This document shows positions 8,553-15,819 of a DNA stretch of 64,000 bases, one piece after another (the first letter of the stretch is position 1; every line of letters starts with the position of its first letter). A program made the position numbers and the translations under genes. The notes beneath the pieces are model-generated. The model was given only the letters and a program-made list of their open reading frames with translations, searched no databases and was not told the origin of the DNA. The DNA is from DAOUJH01 sp965116555. GTDB taxonomy: Bacteria; Chloroflexota; Dehalococcoidia; Lucifugimonadales; QGNO01. The DNA is taken from NCBI GenBank assembly GCA_965116555.1, contig OZ220698.1, positions 372,001 to 436,000 of the forward strand, read 5' to 3'.

Positions 8553-10820
8553 TCACTGCTCGGAGCCATAGTACCTGCGATTGATGATGCCTTCAGCGAT
8601 GCCCGCCTCCTCAGGACTCAACGCAGCTAGGAATGCCTCCCTAAAGAAGCACAGCCCGGTGTCAATGTCAGCGCACTCCACTAGAGCTTGAGAATACTTC
8701 GCCGCGTTTTCCTCCTGACTGGCCAGTATGAGGCTTCTGAAGCCTCGACGGAACGCTGCGTCTCCAAGGTTGTCGTACAGATCCAGGTACATCGCTACCC
8801 CAAGGGTGTAGTGGCAGGCCGATTGGTAGACCTCCTCGTAGGAGAGTTCCAATCGAACTAACTCGGCGATGCTGTTCGCCAGGCGGCATGAATCGCGGGG
8901 CCGGGGAAGGGGTGCGCCTGTGCGGGCTCTCTCAGAGATGCTGGTGAGGAACTCTGCGGCTCCTTCATACATCCAAATGTTGGGCCTATACAGCCAGATG
9001 GGTACCATGTCCCAGTTGTGGGCTGCCTCATGGGTAATAACATACGCACTCCTATGCCGAGAGGTAATGAGACCGCCGCCATAATGGGCTCCTCCCTTGT
9101 CTTCGGTGATATAGCCGATAAGTAAAAGCGTGTGAGTTGCGGGGTGCGGAAGGCCCACAAACTCTTCGTGCGTTCTCAAAACGTGATCCAGCAGGTCCAA
9201 GGGCTCCCACGCACCTTCACCGCGCTGGAACCTGGGGCCTGCTTCAAGTCCCTCAGTCTCTATAACGGACAGCCTCACCTCTCCGGCGAGGGGCAGCGAG
9301 ATTGTCCGCCTCTCCACGGGCGGTTGCTCTGGGTCCAGCAGGACTGGCAGCAGCGCGGGGTTCCACTGCGCAAAAAACGCGGGGGCTACGAGGTCTGTCC
9401 ATTCGTCAGTTATGCCGTCGCGCAGTTCCGGGTGCGACAGCAATAGCTGCAGGGCAGCGTCGTCATCAAGCTGGGAAAGGTCCCGCAGGCTTATGACTGC
9501 CCAGGCGTCCAACCCACCTACTTCCTGCAGGAAAGGCATATCAAGGATGCGAAGTGCCAAGGCTTCGTCCCCCTTGCCCCCAGGTGAGTGGGCCATTTGG
9601 GTGATGGTCTCGACCACTCTCGGCTCATCCTGCGTGAGACCGTCTTGAACCCAGCTCTTCGCAAGCAGTGCGCGGAAGACGGCGCCTGATTCCGTGGCCG
9701 CGAATACCATGATGTGCACGCCGACCTGGTCTGAAGGATCAATGCCGTCCTGAATCCACGCAAGCTCTTTAAGGGCAGCCGCCGCCTCCGGGTCCCGAAT
9801 TTCGAGGGAAGCCAGCGCCACGGTACCAAACTTGCCGTCCTTGATGCCACCTTCAAGCCTGGGACTGGATAGTAGTTGTGAAAGACCTCGGTCAAAGGCA
9901 AGGCGCACCAAGAAGTCGATAATTCGCTCCTCATCACCCTCCATGGTCTCCAGGAAAGGCATCTTCAGTATGCGCGCCGTCGCTTCGTCCTCGAAGATCC
10001 CCATGACACGAAATGACATGGCGACTTCTCGTTCGATAGACTGTATCCCATCTGCTATCCAGGGCAACTCCAAGTATGCCCAGAACGACTTGTTGGCTCT
10101 TTGGGCTAGTTCCACAAAGTTAATGACGTGGAGGGTCTCGTCCTTTACCCAGTCTATGTTGTGGGTTCTATCGGGCCGGTCGTGATCGATGTAAGTGATT
10201 CCGTCCGCTATCCACGGCAGTTCTCGTATCGCCGCCGCCGCTGCCGAGTCTTCCCGTTCGAGAATCAACAGAAGCGCCGTGGCGGTAAGCGGGTCGGTGA
10301 TTCCATTCTGAAGTTCGGGGAGAGAGAGTAATTCCTCCAGAGCGCCCCGTCTGGTCTGAGCTATGCGGGCCAGTCCTTCCAGGATCATGGAGTCACTTCT
10401 CTCGTAGTCATAACCGCCCCCAACGTCGTCCATGAAGGGCATCTGCAAAACGCGCAAGGCCGCCGATTCATCGCAACCGGCGATGGACGTGAATGCCTCG
10501 ACCAGCACGGGGTGCGCCCCTTCGCTGTCAAATCGCACCATCCAGACGTGGAACGCCGCCGAGGACGTCTGCGCAAGGGCTTGTAGTGATCTATTTGCCC
10601 TGAAGCTCTGGGGTGCCAGGGAGGCAATCTGTTGCGCCTGCTTGTCGGTAATTTCCTGTCGGGCAGGTACGCAAACGGGTTCTGGTGTGGGCGTTGGAGT
10701 GGGCGTGTCGGTGGGTGTTAGAGGAGGTGTAGCGGTTGGGTGCTGCGTAGGCGTGGCCGTTGCGGTGGGCGTGTCGGTGGGTGTTGGAGGGGGTGTAGCA
10801 GTTGGGCGCTGCGTAGGCAT
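8553..10820 (-). CDS. W-x-D-G repeat lipoprotein with C-terminal HEAAH metalloprotease-like domain (main frame)
   Basis: The 755-residue frame starts inside a Thr/Pro-rich linker (TPTPTPTP). About ten units of roughly 40 residues follow, recurring as LPWIADGI, LPELQNGI, LAWIQDGI, SWVQDGL and HPELRDGI, alternating with (K/Q)MPF(L/M) units; they look like HEAT/SLR-like helical repeats. The C-terminal 200 residues carry THEAAHNW (about residue 597) and, 18 residues on, EGAAEFL, a gluzincin-like arrangement in which two His and a downstream Glu would bind zinc. Substrate unknown. The true N-terminus, a lipoprotein signal, lies upstream in another frame, so the gene is broken by a one-base shift near 10880 (see next entry). 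It is paralogous to the gene at 11623-12915. Confidence 0.75.
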   Translation of the reverse strand: MPTQRPTATPPPTPTDTPTATATPTQHPTATPPLTPTDTPTPTPTPEPVCVPARQEITDKQAQQIASLAPQSFRANRSLQALAQTSSAAFHVWMVRFDSEGAHPVLVEAFTSIAGCDESAALRVLQMPFMDDVGGGYDYERSDSMILEGLARIAQTRRGALEELLSLPELQNGITDPLTATALLLILEREDSAAAAAIRELPWIADGITYIDHDRPDRTHNIDWVKDETLHVINFVELAQRANKSFWAYLELPWIADGIQSIEREVAMSFRVMGIFEDEATARILKMPFLETMEGDEERIIDFLVRLAFDRGLSQLLSSPRLEGGIKDGKFGTVALASLEIRDPEAAAALKELAWIQDGIDPSDQVGVHIMVFAATESGAVFRALLAKSWVQDGLTQDEPRVVETITQMAHSPGGKGDEALALRILDMPFLQEVGGLDAWAVISLRDLSQLDDDAALQLLLSHPELRDGITDEWTDLVAPAFFAQWNPALLPVLLDPEQPPVERRTISLPLAGEVRLSVIETEGLEAGPRFQRGEGAWEPLDLLDHVLRTHEEFVGLPHPATHTLLLIGYITEDKGGAHYGGGLITSRHRSAYVITHEAAHNWDMVPIWLYRPNIWMYEGAAEFLTSISERARTGAPLPRPRDSCRLANSIAELVRLELSYEEVYQSACHYTLGVAMYLDLYDNLGDAAFRRGFRSLILASQEENAAKYSQALVECADIDTGLCFFREAFLAALSPEEAGIAEGIINRRYYGSEQ

Positions 10821-10879
10821 GGCCGTTGCAGTGAACGTTGGAGTAGGCGTTGGGATTGGCGTGGGCGCGAATGTAGGTG

Positions 10880-11041
10880 TGTGAGCGTGGCCGTAGGCGT
10901 AAGTGTCGGTAAGCGAGTTACGGGAGCTGATGTGTCGGTAGGTGGAGGGGTCTCGTCAACACAGGAAATCAATAAGATGGCGACCACGCCCGCAAGCACA
11001 TACACCAAGAACACATTGCGACTATAAAGCCAGCGCATCAT
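10880..11041 (-). CDS. 5' end of the W-x-D-G repeat metalloprotease gene (lipoprotein signal, out of frame)
   Basis: From ATG 11039-11041 the frame encodes a basic start (MMRWLYSRN), one hydrophobic segment and a lipobox-like LLISC, then PPPTDTSAP and TLTPTATLT. At about 10880, in a CACACAC run, this frame degenerates (HLHSRPRQ) while the neighbouring frame continues as HTPTFAPTPIPTP and leads without a stop into the 755-residue frame. One missing base explains this. An AGGG ribosome site precedes the ATG, and the leader sequence matches that of the paralog. With the base restored the protein would have about 829 residues and be membrane-anchored outside the cell. Confidence 0.7.
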
Positions 11042-11115
11042 ACTGATCCCTGATTGATTGACAATACCGGAAGAGGGGTTAATTCTGCAGACATCTTTAC
11101 TATCCGTATCTTTAT
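11042..11115 (-). promoter_or_regulatory. Leader of the repeat-metalloprotease gene, duplicated at 12916-12982
   Basis: Read on the minus strand, ATACGGAT, ATTAACCC, TTGTCAATC, AGGG and the start region ATG...TGG occur in the same order as upstream of the paralog. The match shows that the two genes were duplicated with their control region. Confidence 0.6.
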
Positions 11116-11439
11116 AGGGAAGTGCGAAATAAAGACGTGTTGGCTGGGTCGTCGGGGTTGGACGATGTAATGCTCTACACGTGCCATAAAAAGCCTCCCT
11201 TCTCCCTACTTGGGGAGCATAGGGGTCGTCGCGAGAGCCACCGAGGCGCACATCGTATCACATCCAGCCGCCCGCCGCTTTGCAATATCTTGCAACTTCG
11301 TTATGCTAAAACCCAACGATAACTCGAATGCCCTTAGCGCAGTACAATCCCCGAGCGTAAAGGTGGGTTTGCGGGTGCCCAACGTCGCAGGAAAAGGTAT
11401 GTCTCCATAGCAGAGCGCGTCCTAATTGTGCACTTCCCT
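11116..11439. mobile_element. MITE-like non-autonomous element (324 bp) in the duplicated intergenic region
   Basis: The two ends are inverted: the left end AGGGAAGTGC continues GAAATAAAGACGTG, and the right end read in reverse is AGGGAAGTGC continuing ACAATTAGGACGCG. That is 19 of 24 matches without gaps. TTAT flanks both sides (11112-11115 and 11440-11443) as a likely target duplication. The homologous region at 12916-13157 lacks this segment and runs straight from CCGTATT to CTCTACTC, so it acts as an empty-site control. The element is too short for a transposase, and none is seen in the window; the family is not assigned. Confidence 0.65.
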
Positions 11440-11443
11440 TTAT

Positions 11444-11594
11444 CTCTACTCTCTTCATAGCTTTATACACAATCTGCTGCCTTGCAAGCCAATACCATCG
11501 CCCCTCAGGTACTCGGTTTGATATAGTTTAGAAGCCACAAATTGTCATCAGATCTCAATGGAGGGTCGCAGTTCTCATGAGGGTTTCAACTTTT
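11444..11594 (+). repeat. Orphan duplicate of the threonine dehydratase leader and start codon
   Basis: Positions 11516-11593 match 13081-13158 with about 6 differences in 78 bases, including a near-identical stretch through GGAGGGTCGCAG and the start ATGAGGGTT. Weaker similarity continues back to CTCTACTC at 11445. Homology stops about 17 bases into the coding region, after which the sequence belongs to the end of the paralog gene. The copy therefore has a -10-like TATAGT, a ribosome site and a start codon but no gene. Confidence 0.75.
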
Positions 11595-11622
11595 CCTCTG
11601 CCACGGAGTCCGGCGTGTGGAA

Positions 11623-12915
11623 TTACCTGGATAGAGCAAGGAACTCCTCCCGTAGATCCGGCGGCGTGTTTCTCAGGAAGGCCTGATATAACTCCTCTTC
11701 GGTGACCGTCTTCGCATCACCTGTCTCGCCGAACAGGAGGTAGATTTCTCGCAAAGCTGCTGACATTCCCTCCTCGCCCAGGTGACGGAGCACACCGACG
11801 AAGGCGAGTTCTATCTTGCTCAAACCGTCAATGAACCAGGGTTGCTCATTCAGCCGGTCCCAAAAGCCATCCTTCTCGTCCATGGCTCGGTAGATGGCGC
11901 TGATACCGTCGAGTACCAAGCCTGCCACATCTCCACTCTCACTAATCGCGTATTCACCCCAGAGTGACAACAGTTCAGGATATCTGAGAGCGAGGTTTCC
12001 CAAAGTATTGAGTGCACTAGATTCTGCCCTGCTGATGTCGTCAGCAAACCAGGAGGAACTCAGGATTCGCTTAGCCAGATCGAGATCCGCAGATGAGACG
12101 CGGGTCACTCCCTTGAGCGCACTATCTTCCCAATGTTCAATGCCATCTCTGAACCAGGGAAGGTCCACTATTGGCCCCGGTAGTTGGGGGTCGATGTGTG
12201 CGAGTTCGGACAGAGACCGAACGGCCTGACTTTCCCAAACCGTTGGTTCATCGATAAACCAACTCAGCGATGCCGTCATTCTTGCTGTGTTGAGATCGGC
12301 GTTTGCAAGATGAGCCAGATGGCGCAGGACAAATGATTGCTCAAAGACCACTCCGTCCGCTAGCCAGGGGAGACTCGCAACCGCATCACCAAGGTCGGCA
12401 TCTAGGAGCCACAGGGCCATAAGTCTCTGCCTCGCCTCACGGTGATAGGGGTCACGGGGAATCACTATCCAGGGAACGAACTGGGACAGGCGATCAATGG
12501 CCGTGCGTTGGTCTGGGTTCGGTGTTGGCGTAGGTGTGAGAGGCGTATACGGGACGAATGCCGAAGGGGGAATAGGAGTGGACGTTCCCATAGGGGTGGT
12601 CATAGGCGTAGCGGGAGGAACCCTAGGTATAGCAAGTACCACCGGAGGAGTGGGTGTAGGCGTTGGCGGCCCAGGCGCCAGTGTTGGAGGAGGTAGGGGC
12701 ACAGTCGTAGGCAGCGGTGTGGGGGTCGCAGTAGGAATGGGTACCAGGGTGGGCGTCGGGGTTGGAGTGGACGTCGGGTTGGGCGCAGGTGTCGGCTGCG
12801 TCTCAAATACAGTCAAGAATACGAACGCCAGTATCCCCGCCAGCAGCAGAAGCTGAGCCAGTATCCCCACCAGCCACAGAAACTCCAGTCGTCTAACGCT
12901 CCGCCAGTGCCTCAT
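11623..12915 (-). CDS. W-x-D-G repeat membrane-anchored protein, paralog without protease domain
   Basis: About 430 residues. A short basic N-terminus and one membrane helix (about residues 10-34, rich in L/A/G) are followed by a 90-residue Thr/Pro linker. A repeat region then carries LPWLADGV, LSWFIDEP, LPWFRDGI, SSWFADDI and QPWFIDGL, spaced about 40 residues apart. The repeats match those of the neighbouring 755-residue frame, but the HEAAH domain is absent and the C-terminus is acidic and helical. ATG at 12915 was preferred over an upstream TTG because it aligns with the paralog's start (ATGAGGCACTGG versus ATGATGCGCTGG) and follows AGGGG. Probably extracytoplasmic; function unknown. Confidence 0.75.
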   Translation of the reverse strand: MRHWRSVRRLEFLWLVGILAQLLLLAGILAFVFLTVFETQPTPAPNPTSTPTPTPTLVPIPTATPTPLPTTVPLPPPTLAPGPPTPTPTPPVVLAIPRVPPATPMTTPMGTSTPIPPSAFVPYTPLTPTPTPNPDQRTAIDRLSQFVPWIVIPRDPYHREARQRLMALWLLDADLGDAVASLPWLADGVVFEQSFVLRHLAHLANADLNTARMTASLSWFIDEPTVWESQAVRSLSELAHIDPQLPGPIVDLPWFRDGIEHWEDSALKGVTRVSSADLDLAKRILSSSWFADDISRAESSALNTLGNLALRYPELLSLWGEYAISESGDVAGLVLDGISAIYRAMDEKDGFWDRLNEQPWFIDGLSKIELAFVGVLRHLGEEGMSAALREIYLLFGETGDAKTVTEEELYQAFLRNTPPDLREEFLALSR

Positions 12916-13141
12916 ATGACCCCTGATTGACAAGACCGAGGAGGGTTAATCCTACAGATGCTTTTATCATCCGTATTCTCTACTCACCTCATGGCTCATT
13001 CTACACAACCTGTACCGTTTGTTGTGAGGATAACGTTAGTTATGCATTGCGACCCAATATTATCGTCTCCCAATGCTCAGGTTTGGTATAGTTTAGAGGC
13101 CACAAATTCTTATCAGATCTCAATGGAGGGTCGCAGTTCTC
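12916..13141. promoter_or_regulatory. Divergent control region between repeat protein and threonine dehydratase-like gene
   Basis: The left part (12916-12982) is homologous to the leader at 11042-11115, and the right part (about 12974-13141) to 11444-11576. On the plus strand a -10-like TATAGT (13087-13092) and GGAGGG (13124-13129) precede the dehydratase start; no good -35 was found. This is the intact ancestor-like form of the duplicated region. Confidence 0.5.
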
Positions 13142-14104
13142 ATGAGGGTTCCAACTCTAGCGGACGTACTTCGGGCGCGACAGGTGGTGTCGCGTTACCT
13201 GCCTCGCACCCCGTTGCACTACTATCCCAGGCTAAGCGAGATGTTAGATGCTGAGGTCCACCTGAAGCATGAAAACCATCACGCCCTGGGCGCGTTCAAG
13301 GCCAGGGGAGGCATCAATACGATGCACAACCTTGGTGATGAAGACCGGCAACGAGGCGTGGTAACGGCGTCTACGGGAAACCACGCCCAGGCCATAGCGT
13401 ATGCCGGGTCAGTGCTGGGAATCAAGGCCGTCATTGTCATGCCGGAAGGAAGCAATCCCAGCAAGGTGGCCGCGGTACAGGCATTGGGAGCCGACGTAGT
13501 CTTCTTCGGCAAGGTGTTTGATGAGGCCAAGGTGCATGCCGAGAACCTGGAGAAAGAGTACGGCTACAGGTATATACACTCGGCAAACGAACCGGACTTG
13601 ATTGCGGGGGCGGGAACCTATGCCCTGGAGATCCTGGAAGACCTGCCGGATGTGGAGTACATATTCGTGCCCCTGGGAGGCGGAAGCGGCGCCTCCGGCA
13701 CCTGCATTGCAGCCAAGACGTTGAATCCCAACGTCAAGGTGATAGCGGTGCAGTCGGAAGAGGCGCCGGGGGCCTACTTGTCCTGGAAGAATCGAAAGAT
13801 TACGGGAGCGGGGAACAACACTTTCGCGGAAGGTCTGGCCACGGGTTCAGGATACGAGCTGACACAGCGAATCTTGTGGGACATGCTGGACGACTTTGTG
13901 CTGGTCAGCGACGAGGAGATCAAGGAGTCCATTCTGCACTTGGTCGAGCGCGCGCATACCCTTGCCGAAGGGGCGGGCGCCGCCGCGCTGGCCGGAGCCA
14001 TAAAGGTCAAGGAAGAGATACGCAGCAAACGGATTGTGCTGGTGGTCAGCGGCGGGAATCTGTCCCTGCCCCAGCTCAAGGAAGTGTCCGGCATTATCGG
14101 CTAG
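13142..14104 (+). CDS. threonine/serine dehydratase-like PLP enzyme (fold type II)
   Basis: A 320-residue enzyme resembling catabolic threonine ammonia-lyase. The PLP lysine is in GAFKARGGIN, the phosphate loop is GGGSGASGTC, and the end has VVSGGNLSLPQL. It lacks the C-terminal ACT-like regulatory domains of biosynthetic IlvA, so it resembles TdcB or serine/threonine dehydratases more. It would deaminate threonine to 2-oxobutyrate or serine to pyruvate. Since the genome also has a T-box-controlled cimA, it may not be the main isoleucine supply. The ATG lies 11 bases after GGAGGG. A duplicate of its 5' end exists at 11444-11594. Confidence 0.85.
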   Translation: MRVPTLADVLRARQVVSRYLPRTPLHYYPRLSEMLDAEVHLKHENHHALGAFKARGGINTMHNLGDEDRQRGVVTASTGNHAQAIAYAGSVLGIKAVIVMPEGSNPSKVAAVQALGADVVFFGKVFDEAKVHAENLEKEYGYRYIHSANEPDLIAGAGTYALEILEDLPDVEYIFVPLGGGSGASGTCIAAKTLNPNVKVIAVQSEEAPGAYLSWKNRKITGAGNNTFAEGLATGSGYELTQRILWDMLDDFVLVSDEEIKESILHLVERAHTLAEGAGAAALAGAIKVKEEIRSKRIVLVVSGGNLSLPQLKEVSGIIG

Positions 14105-14122
14105 GCGCGCCGTAGCAAAAAG

Positions 14123-14157
14123 GATGAGGGCTTATTCCTCATCGGATAGCCCTCATC
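14123..14157. terminator. Hairpin between convergent genes
   Basis: GATGAGGGCT (14123-14132) and AGCCCTCATC (14148-14157) are perfect 10-base inverted repeats around a 15-base loop, between two convergent genes. There is no T run, so termination is only a suggestion. A second GC-rich inverted repeat (GCCCCG...CGGGGC) follows near 14180-14200. Confidence 0.35.
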
Positions 14158-14249
14158 GGCAGGGACCGTAGTCCCCCAAGCCCCGGATTCGACGGGGCAA
14201 GCCCGCTGTGGCGCAAAGCCGGGGCATCTTCCAACCATGGTGACGACTC

Positions 14250-15167
14250 CTAGGAACCCTCTTCTATAATCATGTTGATAGTGTAGATAAGTCCCTTGTA
14301 CTCGCGTTCCGTGATTTGCAGGGCTCTCACCACTTCCGCCTGGACGGATGGAGGCGCGTTCTGAAAAACCTTATGTAGAACGGCCGCACGGTAGTTGAAG
14401 TCCCGCTGCAGCTTGGCATTGAGGCGCCGCAGGTTCTCCAACGCGTGTGGGTCCAGCCTGAAGTTCACCGGCGGCTGCCTTATCTCACTGCCCTGGATGA
14501 AGATTGGCCTGAATTCGGTTGGAACGTGTGTGCCGTCGTCCAGATAGAAGACGCGTACGCCGGGAATGGCAAAGAGCCGCACCTGCTTCAAGCTGTAGTC
14601 CAGGTCCTGGGTCAATCTTGGAATGTGTTCCATATTTCCCCTGGTTCCCAGAACTTCCAGCTCAACCATACGCCGCTCGGCGAACTTGGCATACAGGTCA
14701 GCTCTGCTCTGATCACCGCGTGTGAAGAACACTTGCGTCTGTTCCATCGCACGCTTTACGGGATAGAGATGCTGGTCTGGCGTGCTGTTGTTGGAAACTG
14801 AAACCAGTCCGGTGCCCGTGAACGCCAGGAGTATCATTCCAGCGACGGCGCCAACCGCCCAGCGATTCCTGGCCAGCAGAGAATTGGACAGCTTCCCCAG
14901 GTAATCCAGCAGAGTGGACGAATAACGACTTGCCTCGCGGTCCTGGATGGCCTGTTGTAGCGCCATGCGAGCCCTCGCTTTGGCTTGGGGGCTGGGCCTA
15001 AATTCGAGTTGCTGCTTGGATTCCACGGCCAGCCTGAGGAGCGGCTCCAACTCCGCGGCATGCTCCGGATATTGCTGAAGGCAAAGCTCCAGGGAGCCGC
15101 CTTCCTGCAGGACCTGGTCTAGGCAGACGTCCAAGACTTGTTCAAAGTTGCCCCGTTCTATGTTCAC
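14250..15167 (-). CDS. DUF5667-like membrane protein, putative anti-sigma partner
   Basis: About 305 residues. The cytoplasmic N-terminal 100 residues include an EHAAELEPLLRLA segment common in Chloroflexota sigma-linked proteins. A single membrane helix follows (about 101-123, AVGAVAGMILLAF). Outside the helix is the DUF5667 hallmark DQHLYPVKRAMEQ. The start is a GTG at 15165-15167, one base after the sigma stop codon, with GGAAGGA 4-5 bases upstream; a longer frame exists but is less convincing. The tight coupling to the sigma gene suggests it holds or tunes that factor, but a direct anti-sigma fold is not obvious. Confidence 0.75.
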   Translation of the reverse strand: MNIERGNFEQVLDVCLDQVLQEGGSLELCLQQYPEHAAELEPLLRLAVESKQQLEFRPSPQAKARARMALQQAIQDREASRYSSTLLDYLGKLSNSLLARNRWAVGAVAGMILLAFTGTGLVSVSNNSTPDQHLYPVKRAMEQTQVFFTRGDQSRADLYAKFAERRMVELEVLGTRGNMEHIPRLTQDLDYSLKQVRLFAIPGVRVFYLDDGTHVPTEFRPIFIQGSEIRQPPVNFRLDPHALENLRRLNAKLQRDFNYRAAVLHKVFQNAPPSVQAEVVRALQITEREYKGLIYTINMIIEEGS

Positions 15168-15168
15168 G

Positions 15169-15717
15169 TTATCCTTCCACCTCAATGCAGGGGGCGGGCT
15201 GGGCATTGAGAATCTTTCTCAATGTCTTCATAGCGCTGGATTGAAGCTCTCTGACCGCGCCGTGACTCCTCTTCACCACGTTTGCCACTTCTTTGGAAGT
15301 AAGCTCTCCAAAGAAGCGCAAAGTTACTACTTCACGCTGGGCCGGAGTTAGGGACTCCATGGCTGCCATAATCTCTTCTCGCTGTATTGAGAGCAGGGCT
15401 TCGTTTTCCGGGCTGTCCACAGAGGCGATGTCCAGGGCTTCGTCCAGGGAGGTGGACTTGCGCCGCGAGTTCTTTCGCAGGTAGTCGACGACCAGGTTGT
15501 GGGCAATACGAAACAGCCAGGCCTGCATTGGCACATCGCGCCATTGAAAGGTGTCTATCCTTTCCAATGCTCTCACGAACACGTCTCCGGCCAGTTCTTC
15601 CGCGTGTCCGGTGTTGCCGATACGTACTGCAATGTAACGGGCGATGCGCTCATAATCCGATTCGAAGAGGTCTGCCAGGGCGGCTGCGCCCTGCTTCACC
15701 TGGTCTGCCTCTGACAT
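15169..15717 (-). CDS. ECF-type RNA polymerase sigma factor
   Basis: A 182-residue sigma-70-family protein with only regions 2 and 4. Region 2 spans about residues 15-85 (YERIARYIAVRIGN, WLFRIAHNLVVDYLRK). Region 4 is near 110-165 (SLTPAQREVVTLRFFGELTSKEVA, a helix-turn-helix). There is an AGAGGAT ribosome site before the ATG. It would direct RNA polymerase to a small set of promoters, probably including its own operon. The following gene starts one base after its stop codon and encodes the likely membrane regulator. Confidence 0.92.
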   Translation of the reverse strand: MSEADQVKQGAAALADLFESDYERIARYIAVRIGNTGHAEELAGDVFVRALERIDTFQWRDVPMQAWLFRIAHNLVVDYLRKNSRRKSTSLDEALDIASVDSPENEALLSIQREEIMAAMESLTPAQREVVTLRFFGELTSKEVANVVKRSHGAVRELQSSAMKTLRKILNAQPAPCIEVEG

Positions 15718-15819
15718 CAGATCCTCTTCAGTCCTTGTTGTTGAGGAGGACGCACAACTGCTTCGTTCATGATAACGAACATAGCAGGGAAGTGTCAGGT
15801 ATACAACTTCGGGGCTGGC

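Noticed and set aside
10680..12860. Repetitive Thr/Pro tracts as a CRISPR array
   Set aside because: The repeats are irregular, translate as PT linkers and lack spacer structure.
15784..15800. AGGGAAGTG upstream of the sigma factor as a second MITE end
   Set aside because: Only about 9 bases match, no inverted partner lies within reach and no target duplication is seen.
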